From: Prochlorococcus marinus XMU1408
GTDB taxonomy: Bacteria; Cyanobacteriota; Cyanobacteriia; PCC-6307; Cyanobiaceae
Assembly: GCF_003208055.1 (NCBI RefSeq)
Contig: NZ_QJUE01000006.1
Location: 62,001-126,000 of the forward strand
Direction of reading: 5' to 3'
DNA: 64,000 bases
In this document: positions 31,205 through 40,466 of the stretch, one piece after another
How positions within the stretch are numbered: position 1 is the stretch's first letter
Layout: the number at the start of each line of letters is the position of its first letter
Notes under the pieces: generated by a model
The model's input: the letters and a program-made list of their open reading frames with translations, nothing else
What the model was told of the DNA's origin: nothing
Databases searched by the model: none
Program-made: the position numbers and the translations under genes

Positions 31205-31946
31205 TATTTTTAAAAACTTGAACCCAATCAATAGCCTCAGGAGATGCAGTTAACTGAACTATTGCGTATGGCGCAGGTAGAGCTTTTTCATCAACAAATT
31301 GAACAATTCCTACTATTAAATTTGGGGGCAATAATGTACTGGCTGGAGATGTAGTTACAGCATCTCCAACATTAGCCAAACTATTTTTATTTAAAAAAAT
31401 TAGTTTTGGTCTATTTGTACCCATACCAGTCAAAATGCCATGACGCTTAGTTCGACCAATCCAAGCCCCTACTTGATGTCCAGGATCAGTAAGCAACCTA
31501 ACTCTTGCTGTAAAAAGGGTTGTGCTATCTATTAAGCCAATTAAACCTCCTGGGCCAATAACGGCTTGTCCTTTCGAAATCCCATCTTTTGCTCCCTTAT
31601 TAATTTCAAGCTGTTGCCACCAACTTTTAGAAGATCTAGAAACGACTGCTGCTGAAACTCTTTTATCGGTATTAAACTCTTTTAAAGACAGCGCTCTTCT
31701 TAAACGAACATTATCCTCTTCAAGTAATTTCAATCGAATATTTTTTTCAATATTATGTCCCTCTTGAATCCACTCTTTTTGTGATTTACCAGGCAAGATT
31801 GGTTTAACTAGAAGAGAGTAGAAATCTAAATACCCTGCTCCTTTTGTCCAACGAATACCAAATATTAAAGAGCACAGTAAAAATATTCCCCAAAACCCAC
31901 TTTTAAAAAACAAATGAAACCCTATGTTTCGTCGGGCTTTAATCAT
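31197..31946 (-). CDS. mreC: Rod-shape-determining protein MreC
   Basis: A 249-aa single-pass protein: one membrane segment near residues 13-31, a coiled-coil-like stretch (about 55-90, LLEEDNVRLRRALSLKE), then the periplasmic beta domain with AAVVSRSSKSWWQQLEINKGAKDGISKGQAVIGPGGLIG. That sequence is the MreC hallmark region. It scaffolds elongasome proteins outside MreB. It is 3 bases downstream of mreB. Confidence 0.94.
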   Translation of the reverse strand: MIKARRNIGFHLFFKSGFWGIFLLCSLIFGIRWTKGAGYLDFYSLLVKPILPGKSQKEWIQEGHNIEKNIRLKLLEEDNVRLRRALSLKEFNTDKRVSAAVVSRSSKSWWQQLEINKGAKDGISKGQAVIGPGGLIGLIDSTTLFTARVRLLTDPGHQVGAWIGRTKRHGILTGMGTNRPKLIFLNKNSLANVGDAVTTSPASTLLPPNLIVGIVQFVDEKALPAPYAIVQLTASPEAIDWVQVFKNND

Positions 31947-31949
31947 TGT

Positions 31950-33011
31950 TTAATCTCTAATTACATTTCTAGCAAAATCAGGGGTGTCTAAAACTCTTCG
32001 CATTGTTTTAAATTCGTCTAAAACCTTACCGCATCCATTTACTACGCATAACAAGGGATCCTCAGCAACGTGAGTAAAAATGCCTGTTTCGTGACTTAAA
32101 AGATCGCTAATTCCTCTAACTAATGCCCCTCCACCTGCAAGCATTATCCCTCTATCAACAATATCTGCAGCAAGCTCAGGAGGAGTTCTCTCTAATGTTC
32201 TTTTGACAGCATCAACAATCTTATTTAAAGGCTCAGACATTGCTTCACGTAAATCACCTGCTTTTAAATTTATAGAACGAGGCAAACCAGAAAGTAAATG
32301 CAAACCCCTTACATCTATAGAGAGCAAATCAAATTCATTAGATGGAAAAGCTGATCCAATTTTAATTTTTATCTCTTCAGCTGTTCTTTCACCAACGACT
32401 AAATTATGTACTTTCTTCAAAAACATAGCTATAGACTCATTAATTTCATCACCCGCAACTCTGACAGATTCACTTAATACTGTTCCACCAAGACTTAGAA
32501 CAGCTACTTCCGTGGTGCCACCACCAATATCAACAATCATTGTCCCAATAGGCTCTGTCACTGGCAAAGATGCTCCAATTGCAGCAGCTACAGGTTCATC
32601 AATCAAATGTACCTCTCTAGCACCAGCAAGACCAGCTTCTCGAACTGCGCGCCTCTCTACACCAGTAACTCCACTAGGAATACCAACAACTAATCGAGGA
32701 GCAATAATCCCGCGGCCCTCATTACACTTTTGAATAAATGTCTTCAACATTTGTTCGGCTGCATCAAAATCTGCAATAACACCATCCCTCAGAGGCCTGA
32801 CGGCGCGAATATTACCGGGTGTCCGACCTAACATTAGTTTTGCATCATTGCCTACAGCTAAAGGAACACCCTCCTCTAAGTCCATTGCTACGACTGAAGG
32901 TTCTTGAAGTACTATTCCCTTGCCAGAAACATAAATCAAGGTATTAGCTGTACCTAAATCAATCCCAATATCCCGGGAAAATTTGAAACGGTTAAAAAAC
33001 ACGGATTTCAA
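31950..33011 (-). CDS. mreB: Rod-shape-determining actin homologue MreB
   Basis: A 353-aa actin-fold ATPase forming membrane-associated filaments that position cell wall synthesis. The phosphate-1 loop is DIGIDLGTANTLIY (about 14-27), phosphate-2 is MIVDIGGGTTEVAVLSLGG (about 158-176) and the adenosine motif is GIMLAGGGALVRG (about 289-301). It begins the mreBCD cluster and diverges from ssb over 76 bases. Confidence 0.98.
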   Translation of the reverse strand: MKSVFFNRFKFSRDIGIDLGTANTLIYVSGKGIVLQEPSVVAMDLEEGVPLAVGNDAKLMLGRTPGNIRAVRPLRDGVIADFDAAEQMLKTFIQKCNEGRGIIAPRLVVGIPSGVTGVERRAVREAGLAGAREVHLIDEPVAAAIGASLPVTEPIGTMIVDIGGGTTEVAVLSLGGTVLSESVRVAGDEINESIAMFLKKVHNLVVGERTAEEIKIKIGSAFPSNEFDLLSIDVRGLHLLSGLPRSINLKAGDLREAMSEPLNKIVDAVKRTLERTPPELAADIVDRGIMLAGGGALVRGISDLLSHETGIFTHVAEDPLLCVVNGCGKVLDEFKTMRRVLDTPDFARNVIRD

Positions 33012-33087
33012 TCATTTGAGCAATCATAAAGAGAGTTGAACTAAGATAAGTACATTATTTACCAACCAATAAACAAAAGAGGCAATA

Positions 33088-33477
33088 ATGGCAATAAATT
33101 CAGTCACTCTTGTAGGCAGAGCAGGAAGAGATCCTGAAGTTCGATATTTTGAATCTGGAACAGTAGTAGCGAATCTCACAATGGCTGTAAATAGAAGAAA
33201 TCGAGATGATGAACCAGATTGGTTTAATCTTGAAATTTGGGGCAAGCAAGCTCAAGTTGCAGCAGATTATGTAAAAAAAGGTTCTTTAATCGGTATAACT
33301 GGAAGCTTTAAATTGGATAGTTGGAAGGATCGAAATACAGGAGAAGATAGAAACAAACCAGTAGTTAGAGTTGATCGCCTTGACTTATTAGGTTCAAAAA
33401 GAGATTCAGAAAATAGTAATTTCCAAAGAAACAATTCATTTAATCAGCAACCCAATAATGACGAAATCCCTTTTTAA
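33088..33477 (+). CDS. ssb: Single-stranded DNA-binding protein
   Basis: A 129-aa OB-fold protein protecting single-stranded DNA. The N-terminus AINSVTLVGRAGRDPEVRYFESG and the VRVDRLDLLGSK strand are typical. The C-terminus is a short Asn/Gln-rich linker ending DEIPF, the acidic phenylalanine tip that recruits partner proteins. The length is short, as usual for cyanobacteria. It converges with the DedA gene with 9 bases between stops. Confidence 0.96.
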   Translation: MAINSVTLVGRAGRDPEVRYFESGTVVANLTMAVNRRNRDDEPDWFNLEIWGKQAQVAADYVKKGSLIGITGSFKLDSWKDRNTGEDRNKPVVRVDRLDLLGSKRDSENSNFQRNNSFNQQPNNDEIPF

Positions 33478-33486
33478 ATACTCTTT

Positions 33487-34143
33487 TTAATTGATAATTA
33501 GTTTACGGAGAGTCTTATAAATCAAAATTATAAAAGCTAAAAATATAATTAAAATAATCATTGTCTTAAATACACTGGAAAAAGGACTAATCCATTTTTC
33601 AATATTTCTATAACTATCTCCTAAATAAAAACCTGTAATTGTTAAGAACAAAGTCCAAATCATGCTGCCTGCAGTAGTCCAAATGAGAAAGGGTGTGATG
33701 GGCATCAACTCCACCCCTGCAGGTACTGAAATCAAAGTTCGTATTCCTGGTACTAATCTTCCCCAAAAAACCAAAGATACTCCATACTTATTAAACCATT
33801 TACGACTTCGAGCAAGATCTTGAGGGTTAATTCCAATCCAACGTCCATTTTTTTCAAGCCATTGTTCAATTCTCTCTTCATTAACTAATCTTCCAATTCC
33901 ATACCAAGGCAAAGCCCCTATTACAGTTCCTACTAAACCTGCTAAAACAACTGGTAAAAAATCTAATTGGCCTTGGTGCACATAATAGCCACCAAGTGGC
34001 ATTATTAATTCCGAAGGAATTGGTGGAATTAAATTTTCTAAAAACATTGCCAATAAAATTGCTCCATACCCTATCCATTGATTAGCTTCGACTGCATTTC
34101 CTATTAGTACTGGTAGAGAAGATATAAATTCTGAGATTTCCAT
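33487..34143 (-). CDS. DedA family membrane protein
   Basis: A 218-aa SNARE-associated/DedA protein with about five hydrophobic segments. The family motifs are MFLENLIPPIPSELIMPLGG (about 33-52) and FWGRLVPGIRTLISVPAGVELMP (about 125-147), including the conserved Glu and Arg residues. DedA proteins are thought to act as lipid scramblases or flippases, for example for undecaprenyl phosphate or phosphatidylethanolamine in other bacteria; the substrate here is unknown. It lies 25 bases downstream of ahcY on the same strand. Confidence 0.92.
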   Translation of the reverse strand: MEISEFISSLPVLIGNAVEANQWIGYGAILLAMFLENLIPPIPSELIMPLGGYYVHQGQLDFLPVVLAGLVGTVIGALPWYGIGRLVNEERIEQWLEKNGRWIGINPQDLARSRKWFNKYGVSLVFWGRLVPGIRTLISVPAGVELMPITPFLIWTTAGSMIWTLFLTITGFYLGDSYRNIEKWISPFSSVFKTMIILIIFLAFIILIYKTLRKLIIN

Positions 34144-34168
34144 TTTCTTTTGAATAGTTTAAATAACG

Positions 34169-35602
34169 TTAGTAGCGATAATGTTCTGTTTTATAAGGAC
34201 CTTCAATTGGAACGTTGATATATTGGGCTTGTTTTTCAGTTAACTTAGTTAACTTTGCTCCTATCTTCTCTAAGTGAAGAATGGCAACCATTTCATCTAA
34301 ATGCTTTGGCAAAACATAAACTTTATTCAAATATTTAACTCCATATTTAAATAATTCAATTTGAGCTAATACTTGATTAGTAAAGGAATTACTCATTACA
34401 AAACTAGGATGACCAGTCGCACATCCAAGGTTAACTAATCTTCCCTCTGCTAAAAGAATAATCTTGTTGCCGCTTGGAAGAGTGATGTGATCAACTTGAG
34501 GTTTGATATTTTCCCACTCATAAGACTTTAAAGAAGAAACTTCTATTTCATTATCAAAATGGCCAATATTACAAACTATCGCCTCATTTTTCATCCTAAT
34601 CAAATCGTCATGACAAATAACTTGAAAGTTTCCAGTCGCAGTAACAAAAATATCAACATCTTCAACCACTTCATCAAGTCTAACGACTCTAAAACCTTCC
34701 ATTGCTGCTTGAAGAGCACATATTGGATCTATCTCCGAAATCATCACTGTAGCCCCTAAACCTCTCAAAGATTGAGCAGATCCTTTCCCAACATCTCCAT
34801 ACCCCATAACAAGCGCAACCTTTCCGGCTACCATTACATCTGTGGCTCTTTTAATCCCGTCGACCAGTGATTCCCTGCAACCATAAAGGTTGTCAAACTT
34901 ACTTTTGGTAACGGAATCATTTACATTAATTGCAGGAAATACTAGTTCTCCACTTTTTTCCATTTGATATAGACGAGCAACGCCGGTTGTAGTTTCCTCA
35001 GTAACCCCCTTTATAAAAGATTTAGCTTTGGAGTAAAAAGTGGGATCTTGAGAAAGTTTTTTCTTAATAGAAGCGAATAATGCTATTTCCTCTTCATTTG
35101 AAGGATTATCAAGGACTGATATATCCTCTTCAGCTTTACTCCCCAAAACAACTAATCCAGTCGCATCACCTCCATCATCAAGAATCATATTCGCAAATTT
35201 CCCATCACCCCATTCAAAAATCTTATGCGTATATTGCCAGTATTCATCAAGTGTTTCACCCTTCTTAGCAAAGACTGAAACACCTGATTTTGCTATCGCT
35301 GCTGCTGCATGATCTTGAGTAGAGAAAATATTACAAGAAGCCCATCTCACTTCTGCACCAAGCTCAACCAAGGTCTCAATAAGGACTCCTGTTTGAATAG
35401 TCATATGAAGACTCCCAGCAATAAAAGCTCCTTTTAATGGCTTTTCCGATCTGTATTTTTTTCTCAATGCCATTAGTCCTGGCATTTCCGTTTCAGCTAT
35501 GGAAAGTTCTTTGCGTCCGAACTCGGCCTCTGATATATCGTTAACTATATAATCAGCATTTTTATCAATACTGTTGAGATTTGATTTGGTTGCTGCAAAC
35601 AT
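34169..35602 (-). CDS. ahcY: S-adenosylhomocysteine hydrolase
   Basis: A 477-aa NAD-dependent enzyme splitting S-adenosylhomocysteine to adenosine and homocysteine, relieving inhibition of methyltransferases. Visible are [15 protein letters not shown] (about 64-78), the NAD-binding [15 protein letters not shown] (about 266-280), and the C-terminal TEHYRY tail that completes the neighbour's active site. An insert of about 40 residues after DDGGDATGL is typical of the bacterial and plant type. It diverges from tsaE across only 23 bases. Confidence 0.97.
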   Translation of the reverse strand: MFAATKSNLNSIDKNADYIVNDISEAEFGRKELSIAETEMPGLMALRKKYRSEKPLKGAFIAGSLHMTIQTGVLIETLVELGAEVRWASCNIFSTQDHAAAAIAKSGVSVFAKKGETLDEYWQYTHKIFEWGDGKFANMILDDGGDATGLVVLGSKAEEDISVLDNPSNEEEIALFASIKKKLSQDPTFYSKAKSFIKGVTEETTTGVARLYQMEKSGELVFPAINVNDSVTKSKFDNLYGCRESLVDGIKRATDVMVAGKVALVMGYGDVGKGSAQSLRGLGATVMISEIDPICALQAAMEGFRVVRLDEVVEDVDIFVTATGNFQVICHDDLIRMKNEAIVCNIGHFDNEIEVSSLKSYEWENIKPQVDHITLPSGNKIILLAEGRLVNLGCATGHPSFVMSNSFTNQVLAQIELFKYGVKYLNKVYVLPKHLDEMVAILHLEKIGAKLTKLTEKQAQYINVPIEGPYKTEHYRY

Positions 35603-35625
35603 GAATTTAAACTTTATGGGAGATT

Positions 35626-36150
35626 GTGAAAAAAGATTCTGAAGAAAAATTCGAGGTTTTTAATTCGTTTAAACAGCAAACAAATAATTTCTGCTGGACT
35701 TTAGAGAAACCTGAATCAACAATGTCATTAGGTTCAAGATTAACAAAAAAATTTCCAAAAATAAGAATTCTCCTTTTAAATGGTCCACTTGGAGCTGGAA
35801 AGACCACATTAGTTAAAGGAATTGCAAAAAGTTTAAAAATTAAAGAACCAATAACTTCTCCCACTTTTCCTTTATCCCAACATTATCCATTGGGGTCCCC
35901 TCCATTAATTCATCTAGATCTTTATCGAATTGATGAACCAAGTACAGCAAATGAATTTTTTCTACAAGAAGAAGAAGAAGCCAAAGCCATGGGTGCATTA
36001 ATGGTAGTTGAATGGCCAGAAAGATTATCTTTACCAATGAATGATGCCTGGAGAGGGAAATTAGAATATTGTTCTGAAAATAAATCCCGGTTTTTTCAGC
36101 TCATCCCTCCATTGGAAAAGGATAGTAATTTATCAATATCTTCTATGTAA
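35626..36150 (+). CDS. tsaE: tRNA threonylcarbamoyladenosine biosynthesis ATPase TsaE
   Basis: A 174-aa P-loop protein. Walker A is [15 protein letters not shown] (about 52-66), [10 protein letters not shown] is the switch-like motif (about 80-89), and [10 protein letters not shown] with MVVEWPER completes the TsaE pattern. TsaE powers the TsaB-TsaD complex that makes t6A37 on ANN-decoding tRNAs. The start is a GTG at 35626; the next ATG (35722) would cut into the conserved region. Its 3' end overlaps the convergent sugar-kinase gene by 55 bases. Confidence 0.92.
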   Translation: MKKDSEEKFEVFNSFKQQTNNFCWTLEKPESTMSLGSRLTKKFPKIRILLLNGPLGAGKTTLVKGIAKSLKIKEPITSPTFPLSQHYPLGSPPLIHLDLYRIDEPSTANEFFLQEEEEAKAMGALMVVEWPERLSLPMNDAWRGKLEYCSENKSRFFQLIPPLEKDSNLSISSM

Positions 36151-37112
36151 GGTTGTGGATCTATTGCTCCTGCTCCTTTGCATACATGTGCACCACATGC
36201 AATAGCAAATTGAATTATTTCTTCAGCCATTTGTTTACTTATTTTGTCCAACTCAACAGATAAGAGTTTATAAATTAATCCTGCCATAAATGCATCTCCA
36301 GCTCCAGTAGTATCCACTACATTGGAGAGAGCCATCGGTAATGATTTACCAATATGATTGTTGATTAACCAAGAAATAGGATTTGATCCATCAGTAATAA
36401 TTACAGATGGTCTATTAGTCAAAGATAGTGAGACTTCAATTGGATTAGAAGTATTAAAAAAATATTCTGCCTCCTCTTTCGCAAGTTTTATTAATGAAAC
36501 GTTTTTTAAAATAGAAATTATTTCATTTTTTTCTTTAATAGAAGGTTCCAATACATTAGAAACTTTGTTTCGCCAAAAAGTTGGGCGCCAATTTAAATCC
36601 AGAGCAATCTTTATTCCTGAATACAAAGCATTTTCAATACACCATAAAAGAGCTTTAGATGAGATTTCTGAGGCGAGTGGAATAGTTCCAATAACTAACC
36701 ACTTGGTATTTTCTGCAACTGCAGGCCAGTCATTGATAATCTGATCACGTGATATCGCTTGATCGGCAAATCCCATTCCTCTGTCTCCATCAAATCCCTC
36801 AAAAAATCTTTCTCCAAAATTATCTCTTCGAACCAATACAACCCTTGTAGGGCGTAAATTATCTTGCTGTAGTCCAGCTGTATTTATTCCTCTACGAATT
36901 AATAAACTCTTAAAGTTTTCACCAAAAATATCATTTCCAAGAGATCCAACAAAAGAAACATTTGCTCCCAAACGACTTAATCCACAAGCGACATTAGCCG
37001 GAGCACCACCAAAACAATCAATTACTGGCATATCGACAGAAGGATCTCCTCCAGGAGGACCAAGTCGATCTATCAAAGCTTCTCCTATTGCTATTACATT
37101 GGCAGATTTCAT
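36096..37112 (-). CDS. PfkB-family sugar kinase (fructokinase-like)
   Basis: A 338-aa ribokinase-fold kinase. The N-terminal motif is GGAPANVACGLSRLGANVSFVG (about 35-56, with the glycine-rich sugar-binding turn). The catalytic C-terminal motif is VVDTTGAGDAFMAGLIYKL (about 262-280), in which the Asp is the base. It is most like fructokinases, which make fructose-6-phosphate from sucrose-derived fructose; this is likely but not proven. The last 55 bases overlap tsaE on the opposite strand, and it is followed upstream, on the same strand, by mutY with a 42-base gap. Confidence 0.88.
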   Translation of the reverse strand: MKSANVIAIGEALIDRLGPPGGDPSVDMPVIDCFGGAPANVACGLSRLGANVSFVGSLGNDIFGENFKSLLIRRGINTAGLQQDNLRPTRVVLVRRDNFGERFFEGFDGDRGMGFADQAISRDQIINDWPAVAENTKWLVIGTIPLASEISSKALLWCIENALYSGIKIALDLNWRPTFWRNKVSNVLEPSIKEKNEIISILKNVSLIKLAKEEAEYFFNTSNPIEVSLSLTNRPSVIITDGSNPISWLINNHIGKSLPMALSNVVDTTGAGDAFMAGLIYKLLSVELDKISKQMAEEIIQFAIACGAHVCKGAGAIDPQPYIEDIDKLLSFSNGGMS

Positions 37113-37154
37113 TTTTGCTTATTTATATATAAATTTATTATCAGTGATTTAAAG

Positions 37155-38306
37155 TTATTTATTTCCTATACCAAGATGTTTGTGTAACTCAGAAATAATT
37201 TTAGTATTTGCAGCAGGAAAAGGAAAATTCCAAAGTTTTTCTGGAGAAACCCAAAGCAAGTTTTGACTAGCTAAAGGTTTAGGCAAACCTGATTTCCATT
37301 CACATAAGTGAACAGTAAAATAAAGTTTCATATGGGAATATGCGTGCTCAAAAGATAAAAGCTTTGCTCCAACTTTTACAAAAATTCCAAGTTCCTCTTG
37401 TATTTCTCTCTCAATAGTCTGCTCTATAGATTCGTCAGGAGTTTTTTTCCCTCCTGGAAACTCCCACATTCCTCCCATACTAGAATTTTCTAGACGCTGA
37501 TCAATAAGTAATTCTCCATCTTCGTTAAAAACAAGACCAATCCCTATTTCTTGCAAAGGATTTATTTTTTTCATCTCTCTTTTTGGAAAGTCTTTTGGAT
37601 CGTACTTTATATAAGCAATACAAAACTTTTTGAGAGGGCAAAAAGAACAATTTGGTTTTTGAGGCGTACATACAATTGATCCAAAATCCATCAAAGCTTG
37701 ATTGAAATCCCTAGGACGATCAACTGAAAGCAACACAGCGCTAAGTTCCCATAATTTTTTCTCATATTTTCTGGATGTTTGTTCACTTGCTAACAACCTA
37801 GAAAAAATTCTTTTTACATTTCCATCTAATATTGGAGCAGGTAAATCAAAAGCAGATGAAATAATACTGCCTGCAGTACTTCTACCAATCCCTGGAAGAG
37901 CCATCCATTCATCTATTCCAATAGGCCAAGAGTATGGGTCATAAACTCTATTTTTCCCAATATATTCAAGTAAAATTTTTGAAGATTGATGTATTCGTTT
38001 TGCACGAGAGTAATAGCCTAGACCCTGCCATATCAAAAGGACATTCTGTAAATCAGCCTCTGCAAGATGACTCAAATAAGGGAAAGTCTCCATCCATTTT
38101 TCCCAGTAAGGAATGACCACCTTCAACTGAGTTTGCTGAAGCATTACCTCTGCAATCCAAATTTCATACGGCGGTAGCCTTTCGCCCTGATTTGGAATGG
38201 AACCATCTTTCTTTAATTTCCAAGGTATCCAATGTCTTCCATTTTCACTAAACCATAAAAGAAGTATCTTTTGGATATCTTGAGAAAAATCAATTATATC
38301 CATCAA
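37155..38306 (-). CDS. mutY: A/G-specific adenine glycosylase MutY (with C-terminal NUDIX-like domain)
   Basis: A 383-aa DNA repair enzyme that removes adenine opposite 8-oxoguanine. The catalytic glutamate is in AEVMLQQTQ (about 52), the helix-hairpin-helix is ALPGIGRSTAGSI (about 133-145) with the following Asp in PILDGNVKRIF. The iron-sulfur loop CTPQKPNCSFCPLKKFC shows the C-x6-C-x2-C-x5-C spacing (about 213-229). Residues about 250-375 form the 8-oxoG-recognising NUDIX-like domain with GGMWEFPGGKK and REIQEELG. The frame starts with two adjacent ATGs. Confidence 0.96.
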   Translation of the reverse strand: MMDIIDFSQDIQKILLLWFSENGRHWIPWKLKKDGSIPNQGERLPPYEIWIAEVMLQQTQLKVVIPYWEKWMETFPYLSHLAEADLQNVLLIWQGLGYYSRAKRIHQSSKILLEYIGKNRVYDPYSWPIGIDEWMALPGIGRSTAGSIISSAFDLPAPILDGNVKRIFSRLLASEQTSRKYEKKLWELSAVLLSVDRPRDFNQALMDFGSIVCTPQKPNCSFCPLKKFCIAYIKYDPKDFPKREMKKINPLQEIGIGLVFNEDGELLIDQRLENSSMGGMWEFPGGKKTPDESIEQTIEREIQEELGIFVKVGAKLLSFEHAYSHMKLYFTVHLCEWKSGLPKPLASQNLLWVSPEKLWNFPFPAANTKIISELHKHLGIGNK

Positions 38307-38474
38307 AATTAATCAATATTTTTAGAAAAAATTTATTAAATAATATCATGATTTTTATCTATACAAATTAAAACTTTTTAAAGAACTATTTAATATAATA
38401 ATATAAATAAAAATAATTTACTTTACCAAAGATATGCCTTTAAATAAAAATAATTTATGTTCTTCTATAAAATT

Positions 38475-39374
38475 ATGAAGCAATTCTGGAATTGGGAGAA
38501 TTATCAAATTGCATGGCAAGTTGAGGAGGAAAAAAATAATACCGACATAGCAATCGTTTTAATTCATGGTTTTGGAGCATGCAAAGATCATTGGAGATTC
38601 AATCAAAAAAATTTGAGCTCCATAGCACCATGCTATGCATTAGATTTAATAGGATTTGGAGACAGCAGTCAACCAGATTCACAGCTATTGTATGAGAAAA
38701 AAACGTCTAAAAATTTTAATTACTGTTTCGATAATTGGAGTCAACAAGTTTTTGATTTCTGTAACGAAATAGTTAAAAGACCTGTCTTATTAATAGGAAA
38801 TTCGATTGGCGGAGTTATTGCATTAAATACATCAAAAAAATTATCGAAAAAATGCTTAGGGATAATATTAATTGATTGCGCTCAGAGAACAATGGATGAT
38901 AAAAGATTAGTCGAGCAATCCTTATTAATGCGCTTTCTAAGACCAGTCATAAAAACATTAGTAAGACAAAGATTTTTAAGCTCAAACCTTTTCAAAAATG
39001 CAGCTAATCCAAATTTTATTAGTAAAATTTTAGAAGTAGCTTATCCAAGTGGTGGAAATATTGATGAAGAATTGATAGATATACTTTTTAAACCAACTCA
39101 AAGGTTAGGAGCACCAGAAGCTTTTCGAGGGTTTATTAATTTATTTGATGATTATCTCGCCCCAGATTTACTGAAAGATTTAAGCAAACCCGTTCATTTA
39201 ATATGGGGAGAAAAAGATCCATGGGAGCCTGTACTAGAGGCAAAAAAATGGTTTGATTCTTTTGAATGCGTAAAAAGTTTAAAAATAATTCCAAACGCTG
39301 GTCATTGTCCTCACGATGAAATGCCTGAAAAAGTTAATCCGATTATAAAAAAAATTATTCAAGATGCCATATAG
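38475..39374 (+). CDS. Alpha/beta-fold hydrolase (paralogue)
   Basis: A 299-aa hydrolase (from the chosen ATG) with LIHGFGACKDHW (about 32), nucleophile serine in LIGNSIGG (about 112), the acid aspartate in WGEKDPWEP and the catalytic histidine in NAGHCPHDEMPE near the end. It is related to the hydrolase at 6724-7635, but AT-richer and lysine/asparagine-rich. The frame opens at 38457, but the MKQFWNW start at 38475 better fits the paralogue. The last 16 bases overlap the convergent sigma factor gene. Substrate unknown. Confidence 0.84.
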   Translation: MKQFWNWENYQIAWQVEEEKNNTDIAIVLIHGFGACKDHWRFNQKNLSSIAPCYALDLIGFGDSSQPDSQLLYEKKTSKNFNYCFDNWSQQVFDFCNEIVKRPVLLIGNSIGGVIALNTSKKLSKKCLGIILIDCAQRTMDDKRLVEQSLLMRFLRPVIKTLVRQRFLSSNLFKNAANPNFISKILEVAYPSGGNIDEELIDILFKPTQRLGAPEAFRGFINLFDDYLAPDLLKDLSKPVHLIWGEKDPWEPVLEAKKWFDSFECVKSLKIIPNAGHCPHDEMPEKVNPIIKKIIQDAI

Positions 39375-40366
39375 GCCACGACTGATTCACCTGCTTTTCT
39401 AAGACCTCTCAATCCATCCCTTTCTAAATTTCTTACTCTATCTCTGCTAATACCAAGAACTCTACCAATACCTGTAAGGCTCATTGGATCATCACCATCC
39501 ATGCCATAACGCATTCTCAAAACACGATTTTGCAGTTCAGGTAATTGCTCAAGCAAAGTCTCCAAATCGCCTTTCATACAATCACTCTCTATTTGCTCAG
39601 AGGGCATATCAATTTCATTAGAAAGTAAATCTAACAGAATAGTATCTTCACCATCACCAATTTTTGTTTCCAAGCTAACTGGCTGTCCAGCTCTACTCAT
39701 TAAATCTTTAACATCTTCTTCAGGCATATCAACATAATCAGACAACTCTTTTATAGTTGGAGTTCTGGAAAGTTCTTGACTAAGTTCTCTCTGACCTTTT
39801 TTTAATTTATTTAGCATTTCTGTGATGTGGATAGGAAGTCTTATGGATCTACTTTTTTCGGCAATAGCGCGAGTAATTCCCTGGCGAATCCACCAGTATG
39901 CATAAGTTGAGAATTTATATCCGCGAGTTGGATCAAATTTTTCAACTCCTCGAACTAAACCAATAGTTCCTTCTTGTATTAGATCTAATAATTCCATATT
40001 CCTTTTTGTATATTTCTTAGCAACACTTACAACCAATCGAAGGTTTGCAGCAACCATTCGTTCTTTTGCTCTCCTTCCGCTTTTCAACTTTTTTCTCAAT
40101 TGATTTACTGATATTCCAGCTTTTTCAGCAAATAAATCAATATCCGGCTTTTCTCCAAGATCACTTTGAAGTTGAGATTCAATAGACTCTAGAATCATTA
40201 AATCTTGCACCTGTCTACCTAGAGTTATCTCTTGCTCATGAGACAACAAAGGTACTCTTCCAATATCTCTCAAATAGGAACGAACTAAGTCAATATCCGA
40301 TAGTGACCTAGCAGTATTTACAGCAGATGAATTACTGATCTGAGGAACCTCTACTGCCGTTGTCAT
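39359..40366 (-). CDS. Group 2 RNA polymerase sigma-70 factor
   Basis: A 335-aa RpoD-like factor lacking region 1.1. Region 1.2 is DLVRSYLRDIGRVPLLSHEQEI (about 25-46). Region 2 has NLRLVVSVAKKYTKRNMELLDLIQEGTIGL and FSTYAYWWIRQGI. Region 4.2 ends in SRDRVRNLERDGLRGLRK. Group 2 factors in cyanobacteria are non-essential and adapt transcription to light, nutrients and day/night. The exact member cannot be told from sequence alone, so no symbol is given. It follows mgtE on the same strand after 100 bases. Confidence 0.94.
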   Translation of the reverse strand: MTTAVEVPQISNSSAVNTARSLSDIDLVRSYLRDIGRVPLLSHEQEITLGRQVQDLMILESIESQLQSDLGEKPDIDLFAEKAGISVNQLRKKLKSGRRAKERMVAANLRLVVSVAKKYTKRNMELLDLIQEGTIGLVRGVEKFDPTRGYKFSTYAYWWIRQGITRAIAEKSRSIRLPIHITEMLNKLKKGQRELSQELSRTPTIKELSDYVDMPEEDVKDLMSRAGQPVSLETKIGDGEDTILLDLLSNEIDMPSEQIESDCMKGDLETLLEQLPELQNRVLRMRYGMDGDDPMSLTGIGRVLGISRDRVRNLERDGLRGLRKAGESVVAYMAS

Positions 40367-40466
40367 AAGTTTGTTGAGTTTTGTAAAGCTTACTACTAAG
40401 AATTGTAAAGATCAATTAAGTAGAGCTCGGCTTTCCTCACTTTGAGTAAAAACACTCATTCGGCTT

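Noticed and set aside
32203-32733. 176-codon plus-strand reading frame antisense to mreB
   Set aside because: It is the mirror frame of a highly conserved gene; composition is Ser/Thr/Pro-rich and unlike neighbouring proteins.
36358-36744. 128-codon plus-strand frame inside the sugar kinase gene
   Set aside because: Antisense shadow of a conserved kinase; no ribosome binding site or motif.
40367-40466. Possible structured RNA between mgtE and the sigma factor gene
   Set aside because: A small TGAGT/ACTCA hairpin and a repeated AGCCGA are visible, but no family resemblance or consistent fold could be established.
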